Under the pieces are notes generated by a model that made no database searches, was not told the DNA's origin, and saw only the letters and a list, made by a program, of their open reading frames with translations. Made by a program: the position numbers and the translations under genes. Positions 1-7,901 of a DNA stretch of 33,207 bases are shown here, in pieces. Numbering within the stretch: the first letter of the stretch is position 1; every line of letters begins with the position of its first letter. Source of the stretch: C7867-002 sp964646515 (lineage in GTDB: Bacteria > Patescibacteriota > Minisyncoccia > Phycocordibacterales > PALSA-1337); assembly GCA_964646515.1 (NCBI GenBank), contig CAZYES010000010.1:1-33207 (forward strand), in the 5' to 3' direction.

Positions 1-57
1 TTTCCTTGTGATTTTTAGCCATTATGGTAGTCTATAGGTACAAACGGCTTCGGCCTC

Positions 58-79
58 GAGGCGGCAGGAATGCCGCCTC
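58..79. other. Perfect 9-bp hairpin downstream of mazF-like gene
   Basis: GAGGCGGCA and TGCCGCCTC are separated by a GGAA loop, giving a perfect inverted repeat just past the stop codon of the toxin gene. There is no T-run on either side, so it is not a textbook rho-independent terminator. It could end the toxin transcript, or be a scrap of the GC-rich hairpin repeats seen elsewhere in the window. Confidence 0.45.
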
Positions 80-87
80 TGACATAT

Positions 88-483
88 CTACTTTCCTTGG
101 CAGAGCTTCACAATCCTTTCCTCGAGTTCCTTATGAGTCTTTTCATCAATCACACCAATCTTCTGGTATATGCGCTTGGCATCCACGAGCCTCAATTGAG
201 ATAGTATGGCCATACGATTGATTCCATCACCGAGGCCAATCGGCATGTAGTATTTGCCAATCTTCGTGCGAGCAGTGAGTGGGACTGCCCAGAAAACGAT
301 GTTATTGAATTTACGAAACACGATTACCGGCCTGCCGAATAGCTCACCTTTGCCGTCCTGCTCAAATCCTATATTGGTCCCGAGGTGCGTGAACCATATT
401 TCGCGTTCATGGAAAAACAGACGGTCTGGTTTTTCGTCGATGACCGCTTTCTTATCGTGCCAAGTTTGAAAATCTTTTTTCAT
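88..483 (-). CDS. MazF/PemK-like toxin, orphan
   Basis: A 131-residue protein of the MazF/PemK/CcdB fold, which usually cuts mRNA at short motifs. The N-terminal half holds the REIWFTHLGTNIG segment, matching the 'G.iw.v.lg.niG.E..gk.RP.vV' pattern. It continues with FGRPVIVFRKFNN, a core VPLTARTK strand, and SQLRLVDAKRIYQKIG near the end, which fits 'sq.r.id..Rl...iG'. The ATG at 483 is preferred because an extension to 543 adds a hydrophobic segment foreign to the family. No antitoxin gene is visible upstream; positions 484-611 hold only non-coding sequence before the repeat element. It is therefore an orphan toxin here, or its partner has been lost. Family assignment is good; RNA target and activity are unknown. 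Confidence 0.75.
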   Translation of the reverse strand: MKKDFQTWHDKKAVIDEKPDRLFFHEREIWFTHLGTNIGFEQDGKGELFGRPVIVFRKFNNIVFWAVPLTARTKIGKYYMPIGLGDGINRMAILSQLRLVDAKRIYQKIGVIDEKTHKELEERIVKLCQGK

Positions 484-611
484 TGCGTGTAAGTATATCA
501 GCAAATGATATTTCAATACTAATTTTTTGTTTAATGTTACCAACTTCTCACTATTTCAAAAGGCGGGTAGCCGGAAATCTCGAGAACAGCGGTTCGGACT
601 TCGTTCAATAG

Positions 612-786
612 GGCGCACCGAATGGACGAAGTGAATGAGGCGTGCCTAAAGACACGCCTGCGCGCGTCCGTGCGGGATGAGAACGGCAGAGCGATGCCGA
701 GCGAGCACGCGAGGCCACAAGCCGGTGCCCAGGCCAACCCCGCCTTGGGCGGAGGAGAGCCGCGGGCGAATCCAGCCCTGGCGCAC
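612..786 (+). mobile_element. R element copy R1 with tRNA 3'-tail mimic
   Basis: GC-rich non-coding element of the same family as those at 10331, 17024 and 21070. In order: a hairpin AGGCGTG/CACGCCT (638-659), the core AACGGCAGAGCGATGCCGAG (682-701), a small hairpin GGC-CACAA-GCC, and the segment GAGAGCCGCGGGCGAATC running into the tail (767-785). The tail reads as T-loop, T-stem 3' strand, acceptor 3' strand and a C discriminator, which would fit a tRNA-His; that assignment is inference. No intact tRNA is adjacent. Upstream, GGTTCG (591-596) and GGCGCAC (612-618) may be a decayed copy of the same tail, giving a period near 168-171. The internal guide-like segment pairs only weakly with the tail here. 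Confidence 0.7.
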
Positions 787-800
787 AAAACGAGCAATAC

Positions 801-2069
801 CTACAGCGCACTCTCCAGCGGTTTGTCTTTGAATAAATTCTTGTACAACGAATCATCTAGTTCTTTTGCGAATTGCATAGCAATTGGATAATACTCATCA
901 TAACCAGCCGACCCCTTCTTTACGGCACTACCGGCAACGATCTTTCCTTCGCTATTACACAGCATGACACTGATGTAATCAGTATCCAGAGATTTATCAT
1001 TATAACCATACACTCTGCGCACCTCGGTATGCACAACATCACCATTTATGATTTTTTCTGAACCGGGAACAATTCCGCCATGGGCCTTACCAGGCAATTC
1101 TATGTACCCGTGCACGAGGAGCATCTTTTCATACCGGAATGCTTCTCTAGCTTTGCCGGCGTCGCCTTTATCAGCAACAGCGAGCGGTTCACGATTCGGT
1201 TGAGCGTGATCATCGATATATTGCGCCTTTTCCTTAAATCCTCTTGAAAAATTTAGGAGATAACCAATCTCGTTATCCATCAGTGACTGGTCTATTTTAA
1301 ATTTCGTGCCGATATTTCTGTATATATTGGCCAGATCTTCACAGCTTTTCGCCATGCTTCGCCAATCATCGGACGTACCTATCCTGCCCCATACCGTCTT
1401 GCTATAAGGTGCGGAGTGGTCCGCGGATGGTTTATTCATCTCGTGCGCAAAGTCCGAAAAGGAAGAGTGCACGAACCGCATCGCACCAGGAACGTCGTTC
1501 ACACTTTCCGCTTTCTTGGATATCTCATTGACCAATATAGGTGCCCATGTACCCGTCTCCGTAAGAGCTTTCTTGGACTCAACCGTTTTCGCGGTTCCGT
1601 CTATTCCAACTTTTTCAATAATGACCGGCTTGCCCATACCGTTATCGTGTGTCAACGTATCGACGTTGGCTGCCATAGTTTTATCGCCGCCAACTGCCAA
1701 TGCTCCGATGAGTCCGCCTAAAGCAAAAGCTTTATTAAAGATTGACTTTTTTGTTTCCAACAATGCAATATTTTCTCTACCAAGCTGTTCGATGGTGTTT
1801 TCTGCTGCCAACACACTCGGTGGAACGAGACTAGACTGTGACAATATCCCTAGACTTTCCCTGACTCTGCTCAATTTATCCATCGTGTCATCAATCCTTC
1901 TACTTTTGCTATCAATCTCACTCGCATTTGCCAATAGCTCACCTTCCACTTGTACCAACTTTTCTTCATTAGATACTTCGGATCCCTTAGGACGATCATC
2001 GCTGTAGCTTTCCATATCACTAATTCCAGTCAGTTTGATCTCAGGATTTTCTAGATTCATATTCATCAT
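801..2069 (-). CDS. Hypothetical protein, 422 aa
   Basis: I do not recognise this protein. Residues 1-110 are hydrophilic and charged, with a likely helical or coiled stretch (about 35-100, many Glu, Leu, Ser and Arg). A short hydrophobic Gly/Ala/Leu segment follows at about 112-128 (AFALGGLIGALAVGG). The rest is a soluble mixed alpha/beta region with no metal or nucleotide motif that I can see. It may be anchored by the one short hydrophobic stretch. Start codons at 2069, 2066 and 2060 are all possible. The stop lies 14 bp from repeat element R1. It belongs to no visible operon; the DoxX gene upstream is on the same strand with a 20-bp gap. It is probably lineage-specific. Confidence 0.65.
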   Translation of the reverse strand: MMNMNLENPEIKLTGISDMESYSDDRPKGSEVSNEEKLVQVEGELLANASEIDSKSRRIDDTMDKLSRVRESLGILSQSSLVPPSVLAAENTIEQLGRENIALLETKKSIFNKAFALGGLIGALAVGGDKTMAANVDTLTHDNGMGKPVIIEKVGIDGTAKTVESKKALTETGTWAPILVNEISKKAESVNDVPGAMRFVHSSFSDFAHEMNKPSADHSAPYSKTVWGRIGTSDDWRSMAKSCEDLANIYRNIGTKFKIDQSLMDNEIGYLLNFSRGFKEKAQYIDDHAQPNREPLAVADKGDAGKAREAFRYEKMLLVHGYIELPGKAHGGIVPGSEKIINGDVVHTEVRRVYGYNDKSLDTDYISVMLCNSEGKIVAGSAVKKGSAGYDEYYPIAMQFAKELDDSLYKNLFKDKPLESAL

Positions 2070-2089
2070 GGATATTTTACCACAATACC

Positions 2090-2452
2090 CTATAGTGGCA
2101 AGTCAAAGGCCCAAAATCCTGCCCCAGTAACCATGAGAGAGAGTGCCATTACCAATAGAACCAGATAGTAATTTATGCCGTCAGTAAGAAAGGCTTTGTT
2201 TCTTATTTTGCCGACCAATCTTATTATTAGATCGACTATTACGATCAAAGCCGCGATTTGACTCCAGAGACCGATCACGAGCATGGCTCCAGAGATAGCT
2301 TCGATAATACCGATGATTTTATTTTGCGAATCTATAGATTTGTCTGCTAGGACACGGTATGCCCAGAAAATTAGTATTGTGCCCAATGTGATACGGATAA
2401 GAAATGGTGAAAGTTGTGACCAAGAAAGCAAAGATGGAAAAGTGGCTAGCAT
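2090..2452 (-). CDS. DoxX-like small membrane protein
   Basis: A 120-residue integral membrane protein with four predicted helices: about 14-34, 45-60, 63-82 and 93-116. The pattern RITLGTILIFWAYR, then GIIEAISGAMLVIGLWSQIA, then FLTDGINYYLVLLVMALSL, matches the DoxX/DoxD-like family. In other bacteria, members of that family are linked to redox and membrane-stress functions, but this group has no proven activity. It lies upstream of the 422-residue gene on the same strand, 20 bp away, so the two may share a transcript. Family call is fairly sure; function is not assigned. Confidence 0.7.
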   Translation of the reverse strand: MLATFPSLLSWSQLSPFLIRITLGTILIFWAYRVLADKSIDSQNKIIGIIEAISGAMLVIGLWSQIAALIVIVDLIIRLVGKIRNKAFLTDGINYYLVLLVMALSLMVTGAGFWAFDLPL

Positions 2453-2553
2453 GATAGTTTGTTGATTATATCGTGATAATGTGAATATTATAGATGATAA
2501 CTGGTTTAAATCCTATGGGGCACCTAATTACACAATCTGCCTAACTAATTAAG

Positions 2554-3030
2554 ATGTCAAATCAAAGAAAAATATATTTGTTGCTTGATAATATTCGTAG
2601 TGTCCATAATGTTGGCTCTATTTTTCGTACTGCGGAAACGATTGGGGTGTCAAAGATTTATTGTCTAGGGACGACTCCGACACCAGTTGATCGATTTCAG
2701 CGCAAAAGAAGAGATTTCGTCAAAGTAGCTCTGGGTTCAGAGGACTTGGTGCCATGGGAGCACGTTGATAACTCGTCGTCGTTGGTCAAGAGGCTCAAAA
2801 AGGACGGTTTTCGTATAATTGCCGTCGAACAATCAGAGGGCTCGGTTAATTACAAAAAGATAAAGCCAACGAATAAGTCGGTTATAATTCTAGGAAATGA
2901 AGTGCTGGGTGTTTCTGGGTCTTTATTAAAAGTAGCAGATGTTATTGCAGAGGTTCCATTAAAAGGGGAAAAGGAGTCGCTAAATGTATCAGTGGTGGCC
3001 GGCATAGCTCTTTTTCAAATCTTTGGTTAA
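2554..3030 (+). CDS. TrmH/SpoU-family RNA 2'-O-methyltransferase
   Basis: A 158-residue SPOUT methyltransferase that would transfer a methyl group from S-adenosylmethionine to a ribose 2'-OH of tRNA or rRNA. All three SpoU motifs are present: NIRSVHNVGSIFRTAE near residue 13 with its conserved Asn and Arg, the knot segment IILGNEVLGV near 111, and VPLKGEKESLNVSVVAGIALF at the end. There is no N-terminal substrate-binding extension, so it is a minimal catalytic version and the RNA target cannot be named. No Shine-Dalgarno is seen before the ATG. Its stop overlaps the stop of the convergent mutM by three bases (TTAA shared at 3027-3030). Confidence 0.88.
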   Translation: MSNQRKIYLLLDNIRSVHNVGSIFRTAETIGVSKIYCLGTTPTPVDRFQRKRRDFVKVALGSEDLVPWEHVDNSSSLVKRLKKDGFRIIAVEQSEGSVNYKKIKPTNKSVIILGNEVLGVSGSLLKVADVIAEVPLKGEKESLNVSVVAGIALFQIFG

Positions 3031-3968
3031 CGTTCGACACTATTTTTTGTTGAAAGTTTTTGGTGTCTATCACAGTAGTGTGTCCCTCTTCCTCCAATTA
3101 CGATTCTTGTGATTGTGCCTACGCATCGTCTTTTGTCGCATTTCTTTCCAGTCTTTTGATAGGCGTGATGTTTCCCTTGGAATTTGCCTTTTTGGCCATG
3201 TAAATTGCGGTAATCTGACATCGAGTCACCACCGAGATCGATTCCACTAGTCAGAGTGTTTTTGATTGCGTGAAATAATTTCTTGCATTTGATTGTTGGT
3301 ATGTCTTTTACTCTTTGAAGAGGATGGATACCCGCTCTCCACAATGATTCGTCTGCATATATATTGCCAATTCCTGCGATAATACTTTGATTGAGTAAGA
3401 TTAATTTTATTTTGTCATTAGGTTTAGTTTGCAGTTGTTTGATGAATTTAGAGAAAGTGAATTTTTGATCCAGTGGTTCTGGACCTATATTTTTCAAATG
3501 CGCAGAGTTGTGCGTAGATCGTGAATCAATCAGTGTGATTTTGGCGAATTTTCTCGTGTCTGATAAAGCCAAGTGGCGGTTATTATTGAAAGTCAAAACA
3601 AAGTGAATGTGCCGATTGTAAGGGTCTTTCAATCCTTCGGGCTCGATTGGTTCCCACGGGTCTTTTGGAAACATTTTGTTGAATTGATAAAGGCCATATA
3701 GAAAGTGTCCAGTCATTTTCATGTGCACAATGATAGTCTCACCGCTAGATAAATTGATTAGTATGTTTTTCCCTCGCCTTTCGATGGAGATGATTTTTCG
3801 TCCGGTTATTTTTTTCTTGAATTGTGTGAAGTATTTTGGGTCTTTGATCGTCCTTGATCCTTTGAAATTCTGACTATCATAATTTGACCAAGCATTGGTT
3901 ATTTTTAGACCAATGACGTTGTTTTTGAGGCCGTTCACAGTAGTTTGTACTTCGGGTAGTTCTGGCAT
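3027..3968 (-). CDS. mutM: Formamidopyrimidine-DNA glycosylase (Fpg/MutM)
   Basis: A 313-residue bifunctional glycosylase/AP lyase that removes oxidised purines such as 8-oxoguanine. The start at 3968 gives MPELPEVQT, where the Pro exposed after Met removal is the nucleophile and the following Glu is also conserved; the longer reading to 3986 would bury it. The H2TH region LLNQSIIAGIGNIYADESLWRAGIHP and the GGRGTHYC finger loop are present. The zinc site is unusual: the first pair is C-x4-C (KCDKRRC) and the second reads CDRH, not C-x2-C and CxxC, so a Cys3His site is likely. A -10-like TATAGT sits 6 nt before the ATG, suggesting a leaderless transcript. It is divergent from the amidase gene. 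Confidence 0.93.
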   Translation of the reverse strand: MPELPEVQTTVNGLKNNVIGLKITNAWSNYDSQNFKGSRTIKDPKYFTQFKKKITGRKIISIERRGKNILINLSSGETIIVHMKMTGHFLYGLYQFNKMFPKDPWEPIEPEGLKDPYNRHIHFVLTFNNNRHLALSDTRKFAKITLIDSRSTHNSAHLKNIGPEPLDQKFTFSKFIKQLQTKPNDKIKLILLNQSIIAGIGNIYADESLWRAGIHPLQRVKDIPTIKCKKLFHAIKNTLTSGIDLGGDSMSDYRNLHGQKGKFQGKHHAYQKTGKKCDKRRCVGTITRIVIGGRGTHYCDRHQKLSTKNSVER

Positions 3969-4011
3969 AAGCAAACTATACATCAAATCTGATACAATAC
4001 TACATAATAAT

Positions 4012-5283
4012 ATGCGTCATTACTTTGTCACATTGTTTTTAGTTGTTCTGTTGATTATTCCGTGGCTTGCCGTAAATTATCCAGATGAGGCAAAGTCTAT
4101 TCTGACGACAATTGAAAATGTTGGTAGTCAGTTAGCGACGGCGGTCATTTCACACAACCCAAAGACAGTTTCAGAGATAAGGTCTAACTATAATAGTTTC
4201 CAAACATCTAAGACTGCAAAACAGAGGGTCAGGGTTCTTCTAGTCCCCGGGCATGAACCGAATTATGGTGGTGCCGAGTTTGGCGTTCTAAAAGAGCGCG
4301 ATCTCAACGTGGAATTGGCCAAGTATTTACAGCAGTTTATACAAGTTAATGGTAGATTTGAGGTCTTTGTCACTAGAGATACCAAGTCATGGAATCCGTT
4401 ATTTGCTGATTACTTCAAAAATTATTGGAGCGATATTGTCGATTGGCAGAAACTTCACAGAGAAGAGATCGTCAACATGACTAGATTGGGGCAATATAGT
4501 GTTACGACTCCGACGGTTTTTCACAACAAAGCCAAAGACGACATTGCTTTCCGTCTGTATGGAATCGGTAAATGGTCCAATGAAAACAATATTGATATCG
4601 TTATACATATTCATCTCAATGATTATCCCAGACACAAGACGAGTACGACTGGCGATTATTCTGGTTTTGCGATTTATATTCCTGATAAGCAATACTTCAA
4701 CAGTACCACCACGAAAGTATTGGCTGACGCGATTTTCAAACGTTTGGAGAAATACAATGCCGTAAGTGACTTGCCTGGTGAAAAAAGTGGCATTGTCGAA
4801 GACCAAGATCTGATTGCTGTCGGTTCTTATAATTCTGTAAATGCTGCTAGTATGCTTATCGAATACGGTTATATATATGAGCGACAGTTTGTCGATTCAG
4901 ATTTGCGAAGTTTGGCCATCAAAGACCTGGCTTTCCAAACATATCTGGGCTTACAAGATTTTCTGGATCCAAAGAACGCGATCAATTTTGCCGGTTCTTA
5001 TGATACTTTGTTTCTGCCTTACAAGTGGAATGATCTCGCGCTTGAAGATGATTTTGGTTCCAACGATGTTTTTGTTTTACAAACAGCCTTATTGGTTGGC
5101 GGTCATTATCCGCCGACAGGTAGGTCTATGAACGATTGTCCGCGTACTGGTACCATTGGCCCGTGTACAAGATCGGCACTAGATTCATTTCAGAAAAAAT
5201 ATGGAATAGATGGCGAGGAGGGGGTTGTTGGACCGAAAACTATTAAAAAGTTGAATGAGTTGTTTCGTGGAGGAATGATCTGA
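4012..5283 (+). CDS. N-acetylmuramoyl-L-alanine amidase with peptidoglycan-binding domain
   Basis: A 423-residue exported cell-wall hydrolase cutting the bond between MurNAc and L-Ala. A hydrophobic signal or anchor lies at residues 4-21 (start at 4012; an upstream in-frame start overlaps mutM). The Amidase_3 domain shows zinc ligands in VPGHEPNYGG, in the Glu of GVLKERDLNVELA, and in the His of VIHIHLN, and the catalytic Glu in MLIEYGYIYE. The C-terminal ~75 residues form a PG_binding_1-like repeat (VLQTALL, then TIGPCTRSALDSFQKKYGI, then GVVGPKTIKKLNEL). Two Cys in that domain could form a disulfide outside the cell. It probably remodels the wall during division or envelope growth. Confidence 0.88.
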   Translation: MRHYFVTLFLVVLLIIPWLAVNYPDEAKSILTTIENVGSQLATAVISHNPKTVSEIRSNYNSFQTSKTAKQRVRVLLVPGHEPNYGGAEFGVLKERDLNVELAKYLQQFIQVNGRFEVFVTRDTKSWNPLFADYFKNYWSDIVDWQKLHREEIVNMTRLGQYSVTTPTVFHNKAKDDIAFRLYGIGKWSNENNIDIVIHIHLNDYPRHKTSTTGDYSGFAIYIPDKQYFNSTTTKVLADAIFKRLEKYNAVSDLPGEKSGIVEDQDLIAVGSYNSVNAASMLIEYGYIYERQFVDSDLRSLAIKDLAFQTYLGLQDFLDPKNAINFAGSYDTLFLPYKWNDLALEDDFGSNDVFVLQTALLVGGHYPPTGRSMNDCPRTGTIGPCTRSALDSFQKKYGIDGEEGVVGPKTIKKLNELFRGGMI

Positions 5284-5316
5284 TATTACCATTTACTTTC
5301 GCATGGTATCTGGTGG

Positions 5317-6624
5317 TCACCTATTTGCCAAGATTTTTTGGAGCTCTTCTTCGGCCACCTTTGCATCGCTCCATGGGGTTTTTGAATTTTTAGATCCCAT
5401 GATATATGGGTCGGTGCCTTTGCCGGTAATCAATACAGTATCTCCGGTTTGTGCTCGATTTATGGCTTCGCTGATGGCCATACGTCGGTCTAAGATAGTT
5501 GTGTATGTGTGATTTTTAATACCTTGTGCCACGTGGCCGATGATTTGTTCCGGATTTTCATCGTAAGGGTCTTCGTTGGTTAGAATTATCTCTGAGCAAT
5601 ATTTGTCGGCAATTTTGCCCATTTCTGACCGTTTCCAAGTGTCTCTCCCTCCACCGGTACCACCAAGTACGCAGATTTTTCTAGATGTGTTGAATAATTG
5701 ATATAGTTTCTCCAATGAATCTGGCGTATGAGCATAGTCTACAATAACAGTAAAGTCTTGTTTATTTGCTTTGTTTGTAGTTGATATTGTTGAAAGATTG
5801 GCATTGATTTTTTGTACACGGCCAGGTATTCCCATGAATTTTTCCAGAGCGCGCTCTATTTTCTCGGTGGGTATATTTTGATCTTTTGCCACTTCTATGG
5901 AGGCGATGATATTGTAGAGGTTAAATAAGCCAGATAGATGTGAATGGACCGGGTGACCATTCAAGGTAAAATCTAGTCCTTCTTTGTTGATTTTGTAAGG
6001 TTCTACGCTATGTATACTGTAGGCTATCTTTTTGTTGGCTGTACATTCTAGAAAACGCCTAGATTCTTTGTCGTCGGCGTTGGCGATAATTGTTTTTTCT
6101 ATTTTCTGTGAGCGTTCCATGTTTTTGGCTACTGACAATTTTGAATTCAGGTAATTTTCATATGACCCGTGGGCCTCGATATGTTCGGGGGTCAGATTTG
6201 TAAATACCAATACATTCAGTTCAATAAAACGATGGCGATACAATAGGGCACCTTGTGATGTCATCTCCATGATCATATAATCGCAATTTTGGTTAACGGC
6301 TTTTCTTATGAGTTTTTGCGCGAAGAACCTTCCGGGCATGCTCATTTTATATAGGTTTGCCATTGACTTTTCCCCCACTTTGAATCTGATGGTATTGGAA
6401 AGTGCTGTTTTGTAGCCGGCCTCTTCAAGCATGGCGTTTATGAGTTCTACTGTGGAACTTTTACCTTTGGTGCCAGTTACGGCAATAACCTTGATTTTTT
6501 TGGAAGGAAATCGGTAAAGTAGTGCCGCTAGAAACGAGAGTATCCAATGATAGGTGGGCTGAAAAAGGGCAAATATTTTCTCGGGGATTAGTTTGCGGAT
6601 ATTAGAAAGGGTATTATCTAGCAT
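5317..6624 (-). CDS. murE: MurE-like Mur ligase (UDP-MurNAc-tripeptide synthetase family)
   Basis: An ATP-dependent ligase that adds the third residue of the peptidoglycan stem peptide. The P-loop GTKGKSST is at residues 51-58. EMTSQGA and TNLTPEHIEAHGSYENY are typical of MurE, followed by VIVDYAHTPDSLEKLY, VLGGTGGGRDTWKR and ITGKGTDPYI. At 435 residues it is about 60 shorter than classical MurE: the N-terminal UDP-binding domain is reduced to ~45 residues that include a hydrophobic stretch. The DNPR motif that recognises diaminopimelate reads EDPY, so the added residue may be lysine or another amino acid (inference). Mur ligase family is certain; the exact step is likely. Confidence 0.85.
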   Translation of the reverse strand: MLDNTLSNIRKLIPEKIFALFQPTYHWILSFLAALLYRFPSKKIKVIAVTGTKGKSSTVELINAMLEEAGYKTALSNTIRFKVGEKSMANLYKMSMPGRFFAQKLIRKAVNQNCDYMIMEMTSQGALLYRHRFIELNVLVFTNLTPEHIEAHGSYENYLNSKLSVAKNMERSQKIEKTIIANADDKESRRFLECTANKKIAYSIHSVEPYKINKEGLDFTLNGHPVHSHLSGLFNLYNIIASIEVAKDQNIPTEKIERALEKFMGIPGRVQKINANLSTISTTNKANKQDFTVIVDYAHTPDSLEKLYQLFNTSRKICVLGGTGGGRDTWKRSEMGKIADKYCSEIILTNEDPYDENPEQIIGHVAQGIKNHTYTTILDRRMAISEAINRAQTGDTVLITGKGTDPYIMGSKNSKTPWSDAKVAEEELQKILANR

Positions 6625-6630
6625 TTATTA

Positions 6631-6658
6631 AGAATAGCATCGTTCTTGTAAGAGACAA
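6631..6658 (-). promoter_or_regulatory. Predicted leaderless promoter of murE
   Basis: Read on the minus strand: TTGTCT (-35), a 16-nt spacer, then TATTCT (-10), followed by exactly 6 nt and the ATG. Transcription would start at the start codon. The same -10-to-ATG spacing recurs before mutM, ruvA and pilM. Confidence 0.5.
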
Positions 6659-6671
6659 GTGTGGAGATAAA

Positions 6672-7250
6672 TCAGTTCAAAATCTTGAGGGCGGCTTTGA
6701 CTTTTGCTCCGGTGTCAGAAATGTCTTTGTCTACTTTTTTCAATGCTTCACGTGCGTCATCGGCATCATAACCTAACGCTTTCAGTGCTTCTATTACATC
6801 CATGTCGCTAGACATGCTGGCCGTGGATCGTGAGTCGCTAACGCTTTGAATGTTGCCGAGCTTGTCTTTGAGTTCCATGGCGATTTTTTCTGCGGTTTTT
6901 CTACCTATTCCAGAGACTTTGACTAGGTGGGAAGTAGAACCACTTTTTATGGCATTGGCTAGAGTGTCGATGTCTACCAGACTGAGGATATTTATGGCCG
7001 ATTTTGGGCCAATACCAGAAACACTGATTAACAATTCGAAGAAGTCCTCTTCTTTTTTTGAGACGAACCCATATAGATCCATGGCGTCTTCACGTATGAC
7101 TTGGTATATCCAAAATGACTTTTCTGTACCAATTTTGAGGCCATGAATAGTATCGTTGGCTAGGAAGATCTTGTAGCCTATGTTATTGACGTCAAGAACG
7201 ATATATCTCGAATCGATATGGGATATTTTGCCTTTTAGTGAAGCGATCAT
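6672..7250 (-). CDS. ruvA: Holliday junction branch-migration protein RuvA
   Basis: A 192-residue RuvA, the junction-binding tetramer that loads the RuvB motor. Domain I (about 1-62) is an OB fold beginning MIASLKGKISHIDSRYIVLDVN. Domain II has two helix-hairpin-helix motifs, LLISVSGIGPKSAINIL and LVKVSGIGRKTAEKIAMELK. The acidic/Ser linker (about 134-148) leads to the RuvB-binding domain III (DVIEALKALGYDADDAREALKKV). Length and domain order are normal. A TACGAT box 6 nt before the ATG suggests a leaderless start. It is divergent from rpsT. ruvX, another junction-related gene, lies 10 kb away. Confidence 0.95.
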   Translation of the reverse strand: MIASLKGKISHIDSRYIVLDVNNIGYKIFLANDTIHGLKIGTEKSFWIYQVIREDAMDLYGFVSKKEEDFFELLISVSGIGPKSAINILSLVDIDTLANAIKSGSTSHLVKVSGIGRKTAEKIAMELKDKLGNIQSVSDSRSTASMSSDMDVIEALKALGYDADDAREALKKVDKDISDTGAKVKAALKILN

Positions 7251-7312
7251 GTGTCAATCGTAACATTTTTTGCGTTTTTGCTCACTATATGGTAGTTTTA
7301 TCACACAAAGAT

Positions 7313-7579
7313 ATGGCCATAACTTCTTCAGCCAACAAAGCACTTCGCGCTTCAAAGAGAAAGCGTGTTTTCAATCTGCGTCGCAAATCTGTCATTGACA
7401 GGGAATTGAAGAAATTTCGCCACCTAGTCATCGCCAAGAAAAAGTCTGAAGCGGAGAAGATGATTCCCTTGGTTTATAAATCTCTGGACAAGGCTGCCAA
7501 GACTGGATACATCAAAGCCAATACGGCCTCTCGTTTGAAATCTCGTGCCGTGGCGTCACTAAAAAAACTTGGTAATTAG
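7313..7579 (+). CDS. rpsT: Small ribosomal subunit protein bS20
   Basis: An 88-residue S20, a primary 16S rRNA-binding protein of the 30S subunit. The start at 7313 gives MAITSSANKALRASKRKRVFN, the expected S20 N-terminus; an upstream start at 7238 overlaps ruvA. The pattern of basic helices (RKSVIDRELKKF, then AEKMIPLVYKSLDKAAKTGYIKANTASRLKSRAVASLKKL) is diagnostic. It stands alone between divergent ruvA and tRNA-Arg, as S20 commonly does. Confidence 0.95.
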   Translation: MAITSSANKALRASKRKRVFNLRRKSVIDRELKKFRHLVIAKKKSEAEKMIPLVYKSLDKAAKTGYIKANTASRLKSRAVASLKKLGN

Positions 7580-7597
7580 TTCTCTAGTTATTATTGA

Positions 7598-7628
7598 CCA
7601 CCTCAGAACTTGTTGGAACTTTTGAGGT
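7598..7628. terminator. Hairpin after rpsT, possible terminator
   Basis: CACCTCA (7598-7604) pairs with TGAGGTG (7622-7628) across a partly self-complementary GAACTT...AACTTT interior, 18 bp past the rpsT stop. There is no clear T-tract afterwards, so termination is a guess. It separates rpsT from tRNA-Arg. Confidence 0.4.
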
Positions 7629-7693
7629 GTGTCAAATGATGTGATAATGTTGTAGTGATCGTGATCGGTGTAAGATAGTTGTTGACTGCAAAC

Positions 7694-7765
7694 GCCCTCG
7701 TCGTTCAACGGATAGGACTCAGGATTGCGGATCCTGAAATCGAGGTTCGATTCCTCGCGGGGGCA
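7694..7765 (+). tRNA. tRNA-Arg(GCG)
   Basis: A complete 72-nt cloverleaf: acceptor GCCCTCG/CGGGGGC, D-arm GTTC/GGAC, anticodon stem CAGGA/TCCTG with loop TTGCGGA, T-arm CGAGG-TTCGATT-CCTCG, discriminator A. The anticodon GCG reads CGC/CGU Arg codons. Most bacteria use an ACG anticodon edited to inosine here, so G34 is unusual. CCA is not encoded. No R element follows this tRNA. Confidence 0.9.
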
Positions 7766-7857
7766 CTGATGATCTGGGCTCAGTTTAGTTGCCACTCAAT
7801 TTTAGTATCCCTAATAAAAATGAGTTTCATGGTGTGGTGTTGCTCAATAAGATGTCT

Positions 7858-7884
7858 TTGACCTATGTAGCCGTATGATATAAT
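7858..7884 (+). promoter_or_regulatory. Predicted promoter of Panacea toxin-antitoxin pair
   Basis: TTGACC (7858-7863) and a perfect TATAAT (7879-7884) with a short 15-nt spacer, 17 nt before the antitoxin ATG. No operator half-sites stand out. Confidence 0.5.
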
Positions 7885-7901
7885 GTGAACATCTAAGCAC
7901 T

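Noticed and set aside
537..891. Several GC-rich reading frames on both strands of the first repeat element
   Set aside because: They lie within a non-coding repeat whose relatives conserve hairpins and tails, not protein sequence; residues are Arg/Ala/Pro-rich without family likeness.
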